From UBA1930 sp943371535 (GTDB lineage: Bacteria; Bacteroidota; Bacteroidia; Chitinophagales; Chitinophagaceae): a stretch of 64,000 nt of DNA. The DNA is taken from assembly GCA_943371535.1 (NCBI GenBank), contig CALRVE020000015.1:7034-71033 (forward strand), in the 5' to 3' direction. The translations under genes and the position numbers were made by a program. Below are positions 8,273 to 17,196 of the stretch, piece by piece (within the stretch, counting starts at the first letter, position 1; every line of letters starts with the position of its first letter). The notes below the pieces were generated by a model, which was not told where the DNA came from, searched no databases, and saw only the letters and a list, made by a program, of their open reading frames with translations.

Positions 8273-10384
8273 ATGAAAAGTAAACAATTATTATGGCTTT
8301 CTTCTTTAATGGCAGTATTTTTTACTACTGTTATTATTAGTGCATGTAACAAAAAATTTGATGAACCCGATGTTTTTCCAGATCCAAACATTCCGGTTAC
8401 CATGACTATTAAAGAATTAAAAGCTTTATTACCAACTGCTGGAACAGTAAGAGCAATTAACGATGACAAGGTTATTGCAGGAGTTGTAAGTGCAGATGAT
8501 AGAAGTGGTAATTTCTTTAAAACTATTTCTATTCAGGATGCTACAGGTGGCATTAGTGTAAGGTTAGATGGAAATAACTTATTTAACAATTATCCGGTTG
8601 GACGTAGAATTTATATTAAAGTAAAAAATTTATGTGTAGGTGAATATGGAGGAATGATACAGTTAGGTTCAATAAATAATACAACTACAACAATTACTCA
8701 AACTCCAATTCCTCAAAACTTATTTGATCAATACATTATTAAAGGAAGTTTAGGCAATACTGTAACACCTAGAGTGTTTACCTCGATATCTCAATTAGTT
8801 ACAACCTTACAAGACACCATTCAAAATACACTTATTCAATTAAATGATTTTGAATTTTCGGCATCAGACACTTCAAAAACTTTTGCCGATCCAACACTTG
8901 CTGCTTCTGCTGTGAACTTTACAATTCGTAATTGTTCTGGTAATAGTATTGTTTTAAGAACTAGTAGTTACTCAAATTTTGCCGCTGTAAAGGTTCCAAA
9001 AGGTAATGGTAGTGTAACAGCTATTTACACTTTTTTCAATGGTACACGTCAATTACTTATTAGAGATACTGGCGATTTGAAATTTACAGGTGCTCGTTGT
9101 GGTCAAGGACCAACTACTTTAATGAACACTGCCGATGTTAGAGCTTTGTACACAGGTGCTCCAGTTTCTATTCCAGCAGGAAGAAGAATTACAGGTATTG
9201 TAATTAGTGATAGAGCCAATTTAAACACTGTAGGACAAAACTTAATAGTACAACAAGGCAATGGTTTAGCTGGTATTATTGTTCGTTGCGATGCTTCACA
9301 TTCTTTAGATTTAGGTGATTCTATTGATGTAAATATTTCAGGTTCAACCTTAGATGTATTCAGTGGTGCTTTGCAAGTAAGTACTATACCAACAGGTTTC
9401 ATTACAAGAATTAGTACTGGTAAAACTATCACACCAAGAGTTGCAACTGCTGCTCAAATTAATACCAATATTAATGCATGGGAATCTACTTTAGTAAGCT
9501 TAGCTAATGTTGCCATCTCTGGTGGTACTGGTGGCACTTGGGCTGGTAGTACAAATATTACAGATGCAACTGGTAGTGTAGTTGCATTTACAAGAAGTGG
9601 AACATCTGGTGCAATTTTTCAATTAACGCCTTATCCTACAGGTAATGTAACTTTTGTACAAGGATATTTAGGTCGCTTTAATACAACCAACCAACTTTCT
9701 TTACGTAACTTAAGTGATGTTGGTACATCAACTGGTGGTGGAGGTGGAGGATCAACTGGTGGTATTAGCCTTGGTTCTACTTCACCTTTTTTATTAAACT
9801 TTAATGCTATTGGTACAGGTTTACCAAGTGGTGTAAAAGTATATACTGGTGGTACAGCAACAGCATTAGGTAATGCAGGAACTTACACATCTGCATTGGG
9901 CTCATGGAGTAACTTCAGTGCAGGATTTAAAAACCTTGCATCTGCAACTGGACTAACTAGTACAGCAGACCAAGCTACACAAGATGCTGCCACTAATAGA
10001 GCATTAGCTGTTCGTCAAACAAGTTCAGCAGGATACGATCCTGGTGCTTCATTTATATTTGAAATTGACAATACAACAGGCAAAACCAATGTTCAACTAC
10101 AGTTTTTATTACAATCTTTAGATGCTAGTGTTGGTAGAACAACAACTTGGACAGTTGATTATGCTTTAGGCGATAATCCAACAAGTTTTACTGCTGCAAC
10201 TGCAACAGGTACAATGACTACAAGCCCAACATTTGGAAGTAATACTATTAATGTAAATTTTGGTAATGCTTTAGATAATAAATCTCAAAAAGTAACTATC
10301 AGAATTGTTACCTTATCTGGTACTACAGGTGGCGGTAATCGTCCAACTACAGCAATAGATGATTTTAGAGTTAGCTGGAATTAA
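8273..10384 (+). CDS. DUF5689 surface lipoprotein
   Basis: 703 aa with a lipobox (ISAC, Cys about 25). A DUF5689 domain (about 40-270, starting TIKELKALL) is followed by a second OB-like/DUF5689-like region (about 285-480, VIAGVVSADD echoed by ITGIVISDR). A Gly-rich linker (TGGGGGGSTGG, about 488-498) leads to a C-terminal jelly-roll-like domain (FNAIGTGLP... to IDDFRVSWN). DUF5689 proteins sit beside TonB receptors in Bacteroidota. Some such loci carry secreted nucleases, so polymer or phosphate-ester uptake is conceivable, but nothing here fixes the ligand. Confidence 0.8.
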   Translation: MKSKQLLWLSSLMAVFFTTVIISACNKKFDEPDVFPDPNIPVTMTIKELKALLPTAGTVRAINDDKVIAGVVSADDRSGNFFKTISIQDATGGISVRLDGNNLFNNYPVGRRIYIKVKNLCVGEYGGMIQLGSINNTTTTITQTPIPQNLFDQYIIKGSLGNTVTPRVFTSISQLVTTLQDTIQNTLIQLNDFEFSASDTSKTFADPTLAASAVNFTIRNCSGNSIVLRTSSYSNFAAVKVPKGNGSVTAIYTFFNGTRQLLIRDTGDLKFTGARCGQGPTTLMNTADVRALYTGAPVSIPAGRRITGIVISDRANLNTVGQNLIVQQGNGLAGIIVRCDASHSLDLGDSIDVNISGSTLDVFSGALQVSTIPTGFITRISTGKTITPRVATAAQINTNINAWESTLVSLANVAISGGTGGTWAGSTNITDATGSVVAFTRSGTSGAIFQLTPYPTGNVTFVQGYLGRFNTTNQLSLRNLSDVGTSTGGGGGGSTGGISLGSTSPFLLNFNAIGTGLPSGVKVYTGGTATALGNAGTYTSALGSWSNFSAGFKNLASATGLTSTADQATQDAATNRALAVRQTSSAGYDPGASFIFEIDNTTGKTNVQLQFLLQSLDASVGRTTTWTVDYALGDNPTSFTAATATGTMTTSPTFGSNTINVNFGNALDNKSQKVTIRIVTLSGTTGGGNRPTTAIDDFRVSWN

Positions 10385-10404
10385 TTTTCACTATATAAGT
10401 TTTA

Positions 10405-10430
10405 AAAACCCACACTTAGTTGTGGGTTTT
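10405..10430 (+). terminator. Rho-independent terminator after the DUF5689 gene
   Basis: AAAACCCACA pairs perfectly with TGTGGGTTTT around the loop CTTAGT, followed by a T-rich stretch. It sits 20 nt after the stop codon and closes the receptor/lipoprotein transcript. Confidence 0.9.
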
Positions 10431-10545
10431 TATTTGCCAACCTGTCAGCAAAGAAAGCATTGGTATTATGTTTGAAATTGTGGTTATGCAATACATTAAT
10501 TGTGTAACCAACAGTTGAATATGCATTGAACTGTCGTTGCGTCGC

Positions 10546-10563
10546 TCCCGATAGCTATCGGGA
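10546..10563. repeat. 18-bp perfect palindrome in the htpG leader region
   Basis: TCCCGATAGCTATCGGGA is its own reverse complement. It sits about 115 nt before the htpG ATG in a segment more GC-rich than its surroundings. No T-run follows, so it is not a standard terminator. An operator, an mRNA leader hairpin, or a dispersed intergenic palindrome are all possible. Confidence 0.5.
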
Positions 10564-10675
10564 TTGTACGTTTGGTTCTATGTTCAACAAAGTACGGAAC
10601 CTTGAAGGGTGCGACGCCGAGAAAGTTGAAAAATGAATTGCAGCCGATAACATAAAAAATTTTAAAACTATACAT

Positions 10676-12535
10676 ATGCAAAAAGGACAAATTAGGGTAC
10701 AAACGGAAAACATTTTCCCCATTATTAAAAAGTTTTTGTACAGTGAACACGACATTTTTTTACGTGAATTAATTTCAAATGCCACCGATGCTACTCAAAA
10801 ATTAAAAACACTTTCTTCTTTAGGAGAAGCCAAAGGTGAATTGGGCGAATTACGTATTGACGTAACCCTTGATGCAAAAGAAAAAACCATTACTATAGAA
10901 GATAGAGGTGTGGGTATGAGTCAAGAAGAAGTGGATAAATACTTAAATCAAGTTGCTTTTAGTGGTGCCGAAGAATTTTTAACCAAGTATAAAGATGCCA
11001 ATATTATTGGGCATTTTGGTTTAGGTTTTTACAGTGCATTTATGGTTGCCGAAAAAGTTGAAGTATTAACACAAAGCCATAATGCCGATGCTGCAACTGT
11101 TTATTGGAGCTGCGATGGAAGCCCTGAATTTGAATTGTACGAAGTAGAAAAAAAGCAACGTGGTACAAAAATTATTTTGCACATTAATGAAGAAAGTAAA
11201 GAATTTTTAGAAGCCTATCGCATAAAATCTACCTTAGAAAAATTCTGTAAGTTTTTGCCTATTCCAATTTATTTTACAGATGTTGCTGAAGAAAAAAAGG
11301 CTGAGGATGTAGAAAAAAGCATCAATAATACCAATCCAATTTGGGTTAAAAAGCCAAGTGAATTAACCAAAGAAGACTACGAAACATTCTATAAAGAGTT
11401 ATATCCATTTAACGAAACACCTTTATTTTGGATTCATTTAAATGTAGATTATCCGTTTAACTTAACAGGTATTTTATACTTTCCTAAGATTAAGCAAAGT
11501 CACGAAATTCAAAAAGACAAAATTCAATTATACAGTAACCAAGTTTTTGTAACTGATGAAGTGAAAGAAATTGTACCAGAATTTTTAATGTTGTTACAAG
11601 GTGTAATTGATAGCCCAGATATTCCGTTGAATGTAAGTCGTAGCTATTTACAAGGTGATCCAAACGTTAAGAAAATCAATGCTCATATTACTAAAAAAGT
11701 TGCGGATAAATTAGAAGAAATTTTCCGTAATGAAAGAAGTGAATTTGAAGCAAAATGGGAAAGTCTTGGCTTATTTGTGAAGTATGGTATGATGACAGAT
11801 GATAAGTTTTTAGAAAAAGCCAATAAGTTTTTAGTAATGGAAGATACTACTGGTAAGTTTCATACTTATGAAGAGTATAAAATGGCTACGGAGACCTTAC
11901 AAAAAAATAAAGATGGTAAGCAAGTAATTATTTACACTACCAATCCTGTGCAACAAGATGCTTACATACAAGCAGCTTTAGGTAAAGGTTATGCAGTAGT
12001 AAAAATGGAAACCCTAGTAGATGCTGCGTTTATTAACAACATGGAAATGAAATGGGAGAACAGCAGCTTTGTACGTGTAGATGCAGATATAGTAGATAAT
12101 TTAATTGATAAGCAAGAATCTGCAGATAGTGTTTTAACCAAAGATGAAACTGAAAATTTGAAAAAATTATTCGACTATCCGAAAGGCGATTTACAAGTTA
12201 CTGTTGAAGTAAAAGGTTTAAGTAAAGACAGTGCACCAGTAATTGCAACAAGACCAGAGTTTATGCGTAGAATGAAAGATATGGGTGCTGTAGGTGGCGG
12301 AATGACTGCATTTTATGCTCAAATGCCCGATGAGGTTAATTTAACCATCAATGGTAACCATCCAATTTATCAAACATTGTTAAAAGAAGCCGATGCTGTA
12401 AAACAAGAAAAGCAAGTTAAAAACTTAGCCGATTTAGCTTTATTGTCGCAGGGTTTATTAAAAGGTGCAGAGTTAACCAATTTTATTAATAGAAGTGTTG
12501 AATTAATGGAAGCAGAGAAATCAGTAACTGCTTAA
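10676..12535 (+). CDS. htpG: Hsp90-family chaperone HtpG
   Basis: 619 aa, full HtpG length. GHKL ATPase motifs are clear: ELISNATDATQKL, DRGVGMSQEEV, and the lid HFGLGFYSAFM. The middle domain carries FPKIKQ, and VSRSYLQGDP follows the bound-client loop region. It acts as a dimeric ATP-dependent chaperone in the cytoplasm. Monocistronic, with its own terminator 22 nt downstream. Confidence 0.97.
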   Translation: MQKGQIRVQTENIFPIIKKFLYSEHDIFLRELISNATDATQKLKTLSSLGEAKGELGELRIDVTLDAKEKTITIEDRGVGMSQEEVDKYLNQVAFSGAEEFLTKYKDANIIGHFGLGFYSAFMVAEKVEVLTQSHNADAATVYWSCDGSPEFELYEVEKKQRGTKIILHINEESKEFLEAYRIKSTLEKFCKFLPIPIYFTDVAEEKKAEDVEKSINNTNPIWVKKPSELTKEDYETFYKELYPFNETPLFWIHLNVDYPFNLTGILYFPKIKQSHEIQKDKIQLYSNQVFVTDEVKEIVPEFLMLLQGVIDSPDIPLNVSRSYLQGDPNVKKINAHITKKVADKLEEIFRNERSEFEAKWESLGLFVKYGMMTDDKFLEKANKFLVMEDTTGKFHTYEEYKMATETLQKNKDGKQVIIYTTNPVQQDAYIQAALGKGYAVVKMETLVDAAFINNMEMKWENSSFVRVDADIVDNLIDKQESADSVLTKDETENLKKLFDYPKGDLQVTVEVKGLSKDSAPVIATRPEFMRRMKDMGAVGGGMTAFYAQMPDEVNLTINGNHPIYQTLLKEADAVKQEKQVKNLADLALLSQGLLKGAELTNFINRSVELMEAEKSVTA

Positions 12536-12556
12536 TTCAATTGGTGCTAATAATTT

Positions 12557-12588
12557 AAAAAGGATGTTGTTTGCTCAACATCCTTTTT
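12557..12588 (+). terminator. Terminator after htpG
   Basis: A 13-bp perfect stem, AAAAAGGATGTTG with CAACATCCTTTTT, around a 6-nt loop, with the 3' arm ending in five T. It lies 22 nt after the htpG stop. Confidence 0.9.
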
Positions 12589-12753
12589 AATGTTTATACA
12601 CTTGCGTCAAGAGTACACATCGTCATTTACTTTCAATCATTGCTCAAAAAAAAATGGTCTCTTACATTTGCAAGAGACCATAAACCAAAACCAACAGCTA
12701 TTATAAAAAAACCAACTACTAACCATTTTCTATTCACCACTTACGATTCACAT

Positions 12754-13185
12754 TTATAAAATCGTAATTTCTTTTGGAGCAATTTTTACTTCCTCTTTTT
12801 TAGGAATAAACAACAGTAAAACACCGTTTTCGTATTTAGCTTGAATAGCATCGGCATTAACTTTTTCGTCTAAGGTAAAGCTGCGTTTAAAGCTGTTAAA
12901 GCTAAAATCTCGTCTAATTGTTTTGTAATCTTTGTTTTCTTGTTGTTCTGCTTTTTCAAAAGCAATAGTTAATAAATTGTTTTCTACACATACTTTAAAA
13001 TCTTCTTTGTTTCTTCCAGGGGCATTTAACTCAACATGAAAACCATCTTTGGTTTCATGAATATTTACTGGAGGTACAGCAAACTGATTAGGTTGTGCAT
13101 CTCTTCCCCAAGAAGTTGGGAAGTTCAAAAATAAATCGTCGAAAATGCTGTTTGCAATTCTTGGGTTGTTTTTTACTAGTGTCAT
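12754..13185 (-). CDS. Hsp20/alpha-crystallin small heat-shock protein
   Basis: 143 aa. The alpha-crystallin domain spans about 35-140, with HVELNAPGRNKEDFKVCVENNLLTI and the family's FKRSFTLDEKVNADAIQAKYENGVL, and ends in a short hydrophobic tail (EITIL) like the I-x-I anchor. It acts as an ATP-independent holdase. It is convergent to htpG, so two chaperone genes sit back to back, each with its own transcript. Confidence 0.93.
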   Translation of the reverse strand: MTLVKNNPRIANSIFDDLFLNFPTSWGRDAQPNQFAVPPVNIHETKDGFHVELNAPGRNKEDFKVCVENNLLTIAFEKAEQQENKDYKTIRRDFSFNSFKRSFTLDEKVNADAIQAKYENGVLLLFIPKKEEVKIAPKEITIL

Positions 13186-13414
13186 AATTATTCTTTTTTA
13201 GAAGTTTTAAAAATTAATTGTTTGAGACACTTTTTTCAAAATCAATACCATTGCAATTTTTCAAGTCAGATTTACAATTTATAGCTTTATTTTGCGACAA
13301 TATGACATTTTCGATAGCCGAAAAAAGTCAGCTTGTCTGTTTTATTTCTATTTACTCAATAACTATTTCTATTAATTTTGCTTTTTCAAATAAAATAAAA
13401 AATAAATTAAGCAT

Positions 13415-13831
13415 ATGTATCCAGCCGAAATAGTATTGCCAATGAAGGCCGAATTAACCGAAGAAGGTTTCAATGAAATGTTAACTGCAGAAGATGTAGA
13501 AGCTACATTTAAAAAATCAGGTACTACATTGGTAGTAATCAATTCAGTTTGTGGATGTGCAGCAGGCACTTGCAGACCAGGAGTTGTTATGGCTGTAAAC
13601 AATGCAACCAATCGTCCAGATAATTTAGCAACTAGTTTTGCAGGTTTCGATGTGGAAGCTGTACAAAAAGTTCGTGAACATTTATTGCCTTATCCTCCAT
13701 CATCACCAGCTATTGCGTTAATTAAAGATGGTCAGGTAGTAAGTATGGTAGAGCGTCATCAAATAGAAGGTCGTCCAGCCCAAGTAATTGCTCAGCATTT
13801 AATAGCTGAGTTTGATAAATATTGTAACTAA
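13415..13831 (+). CDS. Bacilliredoxin-family (BrxA/YphP) thiol-disulfide protein
   Basis: 138 aa, the usual length. The start MYPAEIV and the active-site segment VCGCAAGTCRPGV are diagnostic of the YphP/YqiW family, whose CGC motif removes bacillithiol or similar mixed disulfides; PSSPAIALIKDG and ERHQIEGRP complete the fold. A role in thiol redox repair is known for Bacillus members; the low-molecular-weight thiol used by this organism is not visible here. A TAATTTTG -7-like motif lies at 13373-13380. Confidence 0.9.
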   Translation: MYPAEIVLPMKAELTEEGFNEMLTAEDVEATFKKSGTTLVVINSVCGCAAGTCRPGVVMAVNNATNRPDNLATSFAGFDVEAVQKVREHLLPYPPSSPAIALIKDGQVVSMVERHQIEGRPAQVIAQHLIAEFDKYCN

Positions 13832-13862
13832 GTTTTTTTTCATTAATGGGTTAGTAAGTAAC

Positions 13863-13890
13863 AATCCCGTCAATTTCTATTGATGGGATT
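13863..13890 (+). terminator. Terminator after the bacilliredoxin gene
   Basis: AATCCCGTCAAT pairs with ATTGATGGGATT (one G-T) around a 4-nt loop and runs into a T-tract. It is 31 nt past the stop codon. Confidence 0.85.
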
Positions 13891-14035
13891 TTTTATGTAC
13901 AACAAATAAGTAGTATAGTTATCATTGTTGTCGCTTTTCTCTGCAACTACGCTGCAAAGCCAAACGCTTCAGTATTCAACGTGGATTTATTCCCTTCTTT
14001 TGGAGTGGCTAGGGCTGGTTTGTAGTGTACAAATT

Positions 14036-14404
14036 TTACTCATAACCACTTTTAATTACAGTAAGTATTAACTTAAAACGTCCATTGGGTTTTATATGGC
14101 TAGGTGTATGAGCAGGAATTAAAATTCCATTACCTGTTTGTAAGGTAGATGCTTTACCATCAATTACAATAATAGCACTGCCATCTATAATTTGAGCATA
14201 GGTATCAAAAGCCGATACTTTCTCGTTTAACCCTTCGCCTTTTTCAAAAGCCATTGCATTGATATGGCCAGTAGCTTTTTTCATGATTGATTTACTAACT
14301 ACAGCATTGTGCTCATATTCTATCAATTCTACTACAATATGTGCTTTCCCTTTTTCAATTTCTCCATCTGTTTTAGGTAATTGTTCTAGCTCTTTGGTAT
14401 CCAT
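14036..14404 (-). CDS. Cupin-domain protein
   Basis: 122 aa from the ATG at 14404 (an open frame extends upstream but is not needed). A small single cupin barrel with ITVIDGKAS-like strands, TGNGILIPAHTPSHIKPNG and an FDTYAQIIDGSAI segment. The classic metal ligands are only partly seen (HTPSH, and no strong GxxxxHxH motif), so it may be non-enzymatic. Function unknown. It is convergent with the bacilliredoxin gene. Confidence 0.75.
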   Translation of the reverse strand: MDTKELEQLPKTDGEIEKGKAHIVVELIEYEHNAVVSKSIMKKATGHINAMAFEKGEGLNEKVSAFDTYAQIIDGSAIIVIDGKASTLQTGNGILIPAHTPSHIKPNGRFKLILTVIKSGYE

Positions 14405-14725
14405 AATATAAATTTTAACCGAAATACACTTTCGACCACAAAACTGCTTAACCTGTATGATACCGTTACTGTATAAGCTAATCAAAAACTTGCATCATTC
14501 ACAGATGAGCCCAATTATTCTATTGAGTTGAATAACCATTTAAACAAGTATTTTTTAAGTTGATTTATTTGCCATATTTATACCATAACCTCCAAATTTT
14601 TCACTTCATTTTCTTCAAATAGATATAAAGAAAATATGAACTATCAATGGCAGAAAATCATATCATTGTTAACCTTTCTCTCAATTCATATTTTCTAACT
14701 AACATTGCAATATCAATCTTTAACT
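14405..14725. other. Intergenic region with an 11-bp inverted repeat
   Basis: No gene seen. GAAAATATGAA (14630-14640) and TTCATATTTTC (14685-14695) are perfect inverted arms 44 nt apart, just upstream of the lgt-like gene. This could be an operator pair or a weak long hairpin, or chance in AT-rich DNA. Confidence 0.3.
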
Positions 14726-16033
14726 ATGTATCCTAATTTATACTATTTCTTTAAAGACATTTTTGGTGTTGAATTAGAAGGATTAAAAATTATTAACTCC
14801 TTTGGCTTTTTTGTAGCAATGGCATTTATAGCAGGAGCTTGGGCTTTAACAGCTGAGCTTAAACGTAAGCAAAAGCAAGGTTTATTTACTTATACCGAAG
14901 AGAAGATAATGGTTGGTGCACCTGCATCAATAACAGATTTAGCCATCAACTTTTTACTAGGTTTTTTAATGGGTTTTAAAATTGTTGGAGGATTTTTCTT
15001 GGAAAATGCCTTCGATGATCCTCAACAATACATTTTCTCTGGTCAAGGGAATTGGTTCTTGGGTATTTTACTAGGAAGCCTTTTTACATGGATGAAATGG
15101 AGAGAAAAAAACAAAGAAAAACTAGCCAAGCCTGAGCAAAGAACTATACGTATTTGGCCACATGATAGAGTAGGAGATTTAGTAATTTATGCAGCCATTT
15201 TTGGCTTTGCTGGTGCAAAAGTGTTTGATATTTTGGAAGCACCTTCAGCTTTTTTTAATGCTCTAAAAGCTGTGAAAGAAGGTAAACAAGATGCAGGTTC
15301 TTTATTATTTAGTGGACTCACTTTTTATGGTGGTTTAATTGTAGCAACTATTGCTATAATTTTTTATGCAAGAAAAAATAAAATTGGCATCATTCATTTA
15401 GCCGATGCTATTGCACCTGCATTAATGTTGGCTTATGCAGTTGGTAGAATTGGTTGTCAGGTTTCTGGTGATGGAGATTGGGGTATTGTAAACAGTGCAT
15501 TTATCAGCAATGCCGATGGACAAAGCATTGTGGCTACTAAAGAGCAATTTGCAGCAGCTATGCAAGCGAATCATGGTTATTTAGTTAGCAAGTTTGGGTC
15601 GTTACAGCAAGTACAACATATTGCTGTAGAACCTTTTTTAGGCTTACCCAACTGGATGTTTGGTTTTACTTTTCATAATAATGTGGTGGGCGATGGTGTG
15701 CCCTTAGCCGGTTGCCAAGGCATGTATTGCAACTATTTACCTATGCCAGTTTTTCCCACACCATTTTACGAAATGCTGGCTTGCGGAACCTTGTTTTTAG
15801 TTTTATGGAGTTTAAGAAATAAATTAAAAGTGCCTGGACAAATGGCAGGTATTTATTTAATTTTCAATGGAGCAGAACGTTTTTTAATTGAAAAAATCAG
15901 AGTAAACGCCACTTACAATATTTTAGGCAAAGAAATTACCCAAGCCGAAATTATTTCAACCGTTTTAGTAATTATAGGAGTGGTATTATTTGTACAATCT
16001 AAAAAATGGTTTGGTAAAATGGGGAAGGTATAG
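14726..16033 (+). CDS. lgt: Prolipoprotein diacylglyceryl transferase family protein
   Basis: 435 aa from ATG at 14726 (a TTG seven codons earlier is unlikely). Multiple membrane spans and the Lgt signature region, AYAVGRIGCQVSGDGDWG, equivalent to the GRxGN/C...GE/DxWG motif that binds phosphatidylglycerol. C-terminal GAERFLIEKIRVN matches the family E-x-x-R segment. It transfers diacylglycerol to the lipobox Cys at the inner membrane. It is longer than enterobacterial Lgt (about 290 aa), with extra loops, as in other Bacteroidota. A second Lgt paralogue elsewhere cannot be excluded. Confidence 0.88.
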   Translation: MYPNLYYFFKDIFGVELEGLKIINSFGFFVAMAFIAGAWALTAELKRKQKQGLFTYTEEKIMVGAPASITDLAINFLLGFLMGFKIVGGFFLENAFDDPQQYIFSGQGNWFLGILLGSLFTWMKWREKNKEKLAKPEQRTIRIWPHDRVGDLVIYAAIFGFAGAKVFDILEAPSAFFNALKAVKEGKQDAGSLLFSGLTFYGGLIVATIAIIFYARKNKIGIIHLADAIAPALMLAYAVGRIGCQVSGDGDWGIVNSAFISNADGQSIVATKEQFAAAMQANHGYLVSKFGSLQQVQHIAVEPFLGLPNWMFGFTFHNNVVGDGVPLAGCQGMYCNYLPMPVFPTPFYEMLACGTLFLVLWSLRNKLKVPGQMAGIYLIFNGAERFLIEKIRVNATYNILGKEITQAEIISTVLVIIGVVLFVQSKKWFGKMGKV

Positions 16034-16088
16034 TTTCTTTTGCTTTTTTTCATGTTATAGCATTGTTTATTGATTTTTTAAAAAATCT

Positions 16089-16120
16089 TGTTAATCGCCA
16101 CAAATTTGGGGCGATTAACA
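16089..16120 (+). terminator. Perfect 11-bp hairpin after lgt
   Basis: TGTTAATCGCC and GGCGATTAACA pair around a 10-nt loop, 55 nt after the lgt stop. There is no T-run behind it, so it could be an mRNA 3'-end stabiliser rather than an intrinsic terminator. Confidence 0.5.
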
Positions 16121-16284
16121 TGTACACTCACCTAAAGTTAGTCTATAGTTTTCGGTTTCAAAACTTCCCGTAGTGGCACATTTTTTTACACAATACTTAC
16201 AGTTTAATTCATCTGTAACTTATAGCCAAGTACTACGTTCAGCAAATTCAAACTTCTTGCTCATTTTCCTTTCAAATAAAATTA

Positions 16285-16771
16285 TTGCCGTTGTATAACA
16301 AAATGGTGGAAAGCCAATATATATGCCAATGTATACAACAATACTTATGAAGGAATTATTAGTGGTGGAAATGTGAAGGTTGACGGAACTACGTTTTCAG
16401 GAAATTTCAGCAATCAGTTTAGTTTTAAGAAGGGGGGGAGTGCAGAGTTAAGTGGTTTTTATCAAAGTAGAGAAATTGGTGGTATTATAGTAGCAAATCC
16501 TTTAGGTGCAGTTAATATGGCCATAGCAAAACAAATTCTTAAAAATAAAGGCACTGTTAAATTGAGTTTAAGAGATGCATTTTTTACACAGAATTTTTCT
16601 GGTTATTCAAAATATCAAAATATAGATTTAACGGTAAATCAAAATCGTGATTCTAGAGTGGTGAATATTGGATTTACATATCGTTTTGGGAAAGGTAAAC
16701 CAACAAAACAAAGAAAAAACAATGGAGCCAATGCTGAACAAAGTAGGGTAAAATCGGCTGGAGGGAATTAA
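16285..16771 (+). pseudogene. 3' remnant of an outer-membrane beta-barrel protein
   Basis: An open frame free of stops from about 16285 ends at 16771, and only a GTG at 16373 could start it. Upstream codons still read as barrel (KWWKANIYANVYNNTYEG), so the fragment is the C-terminal end of a larger PF14905-type outer-membrane barrel: strands with aromatic alternation, ending NIGFTYRFGKG plus a Lys/Asn-rich tail. The first ~80% of the gene is gone. It is probably not expressed as a functional protein. Confidence 0.7.
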
Positions 16772-16791
16772 GTTGTAAGTAATAAGTAATA

Positions 16792-16882
16792 TGTTATGAG
16801 TTATGAGTAATAAGTGATGAGTTTGGATATTTTGTAGAAAGTATTTTGTTTTTAAAAAAGTAATAATTCATAACTCATAACA
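16792..16882. repeat. 15-bp inverted repeat with degenerate ATGAGTTATGAGT repeats
   Basis: TGTTATGAGTTATGA (16792-16806) is the reverse complement of TCATAACTCATAACA (16868-16882), 61 nt apart. Around the left arm, short GTAATAAGT/ATGAGTTATGAG units are repeated. It lies downstream of the barrel remnant, probably a dispersed intergenic repeat. Confidence 0.5.
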
Positions 16883-17089
16883 AAAAGTTCTCCCCCAGTG
16901 AAACACCTATTTATCCGTTTGTACCAATTTTAATTTCTTTTTAAGGTTATTATTTCAATTTAGCAGAACAATTTTAAAATTATTAAAAACTTAATGGGTG
17001 TACTTTTTTCATTTATTGATTCATTAAGTAATTAAAATACTGCACTTTAAAAAAGTGTATTTTCTCTCATGTGTTTATAGGAATAACGG

Positions 17090-17117
17090 CCCTCATGTCT
17101 ATGAGGGTCTCTTTTTT
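17090..17117 (+). terminator. Terminator-like hairpin 50 nt before the nagB promoter
   Basis: CCCTCAT/ATGAGGG around GTCT, followed by TCTCTTTTTT. The closest upstream plus-strand gene is the barrel remnant ending 320 nt away, so this either ends that transcript or a small RNA from 16880-17090. Another small stem (CACTT...AAGTG) occurs at about 17043-17057. Confidence 0.7.
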
Positions 17118-17146
17118 ACTAGTTTTTAAATATTTTTAAAAACTAA

Positions 17147-17177
17147 TTCGGCAAATTGCTGCAAAAATGTATATTTG
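17147..17177 (+). promoter_or_regulatory. Bacteroidota-type promoter of nagB
   Basis: A -7 element TATATTTG (17170-17177) and a -33-like TTCG (17147-17150; consensus TTTG) with 19 nt between them. This places transcription start a few bases after 17180, so the ATG at 17167 is inside the promoter and translation should begin at 17197. Confidence 0.7.
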
Positions 17178-17196
17178 TACAGCAAAAAACCGCAAC

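Noticed and set aside
16160..16285. Minus-strand fragment LNLLNVVLGYKLQMN before the barrel remnant
   Set aside because: Looks like the last strand of another barrel protein but is only about 20 codons with no start; not enough to annotate.
17167..17196. Upstream start of nagB
   Set aside because: The ATG at 17167 lies inside the TATATTTG promoter element; the ATG at 17197 fits the NagB family start.
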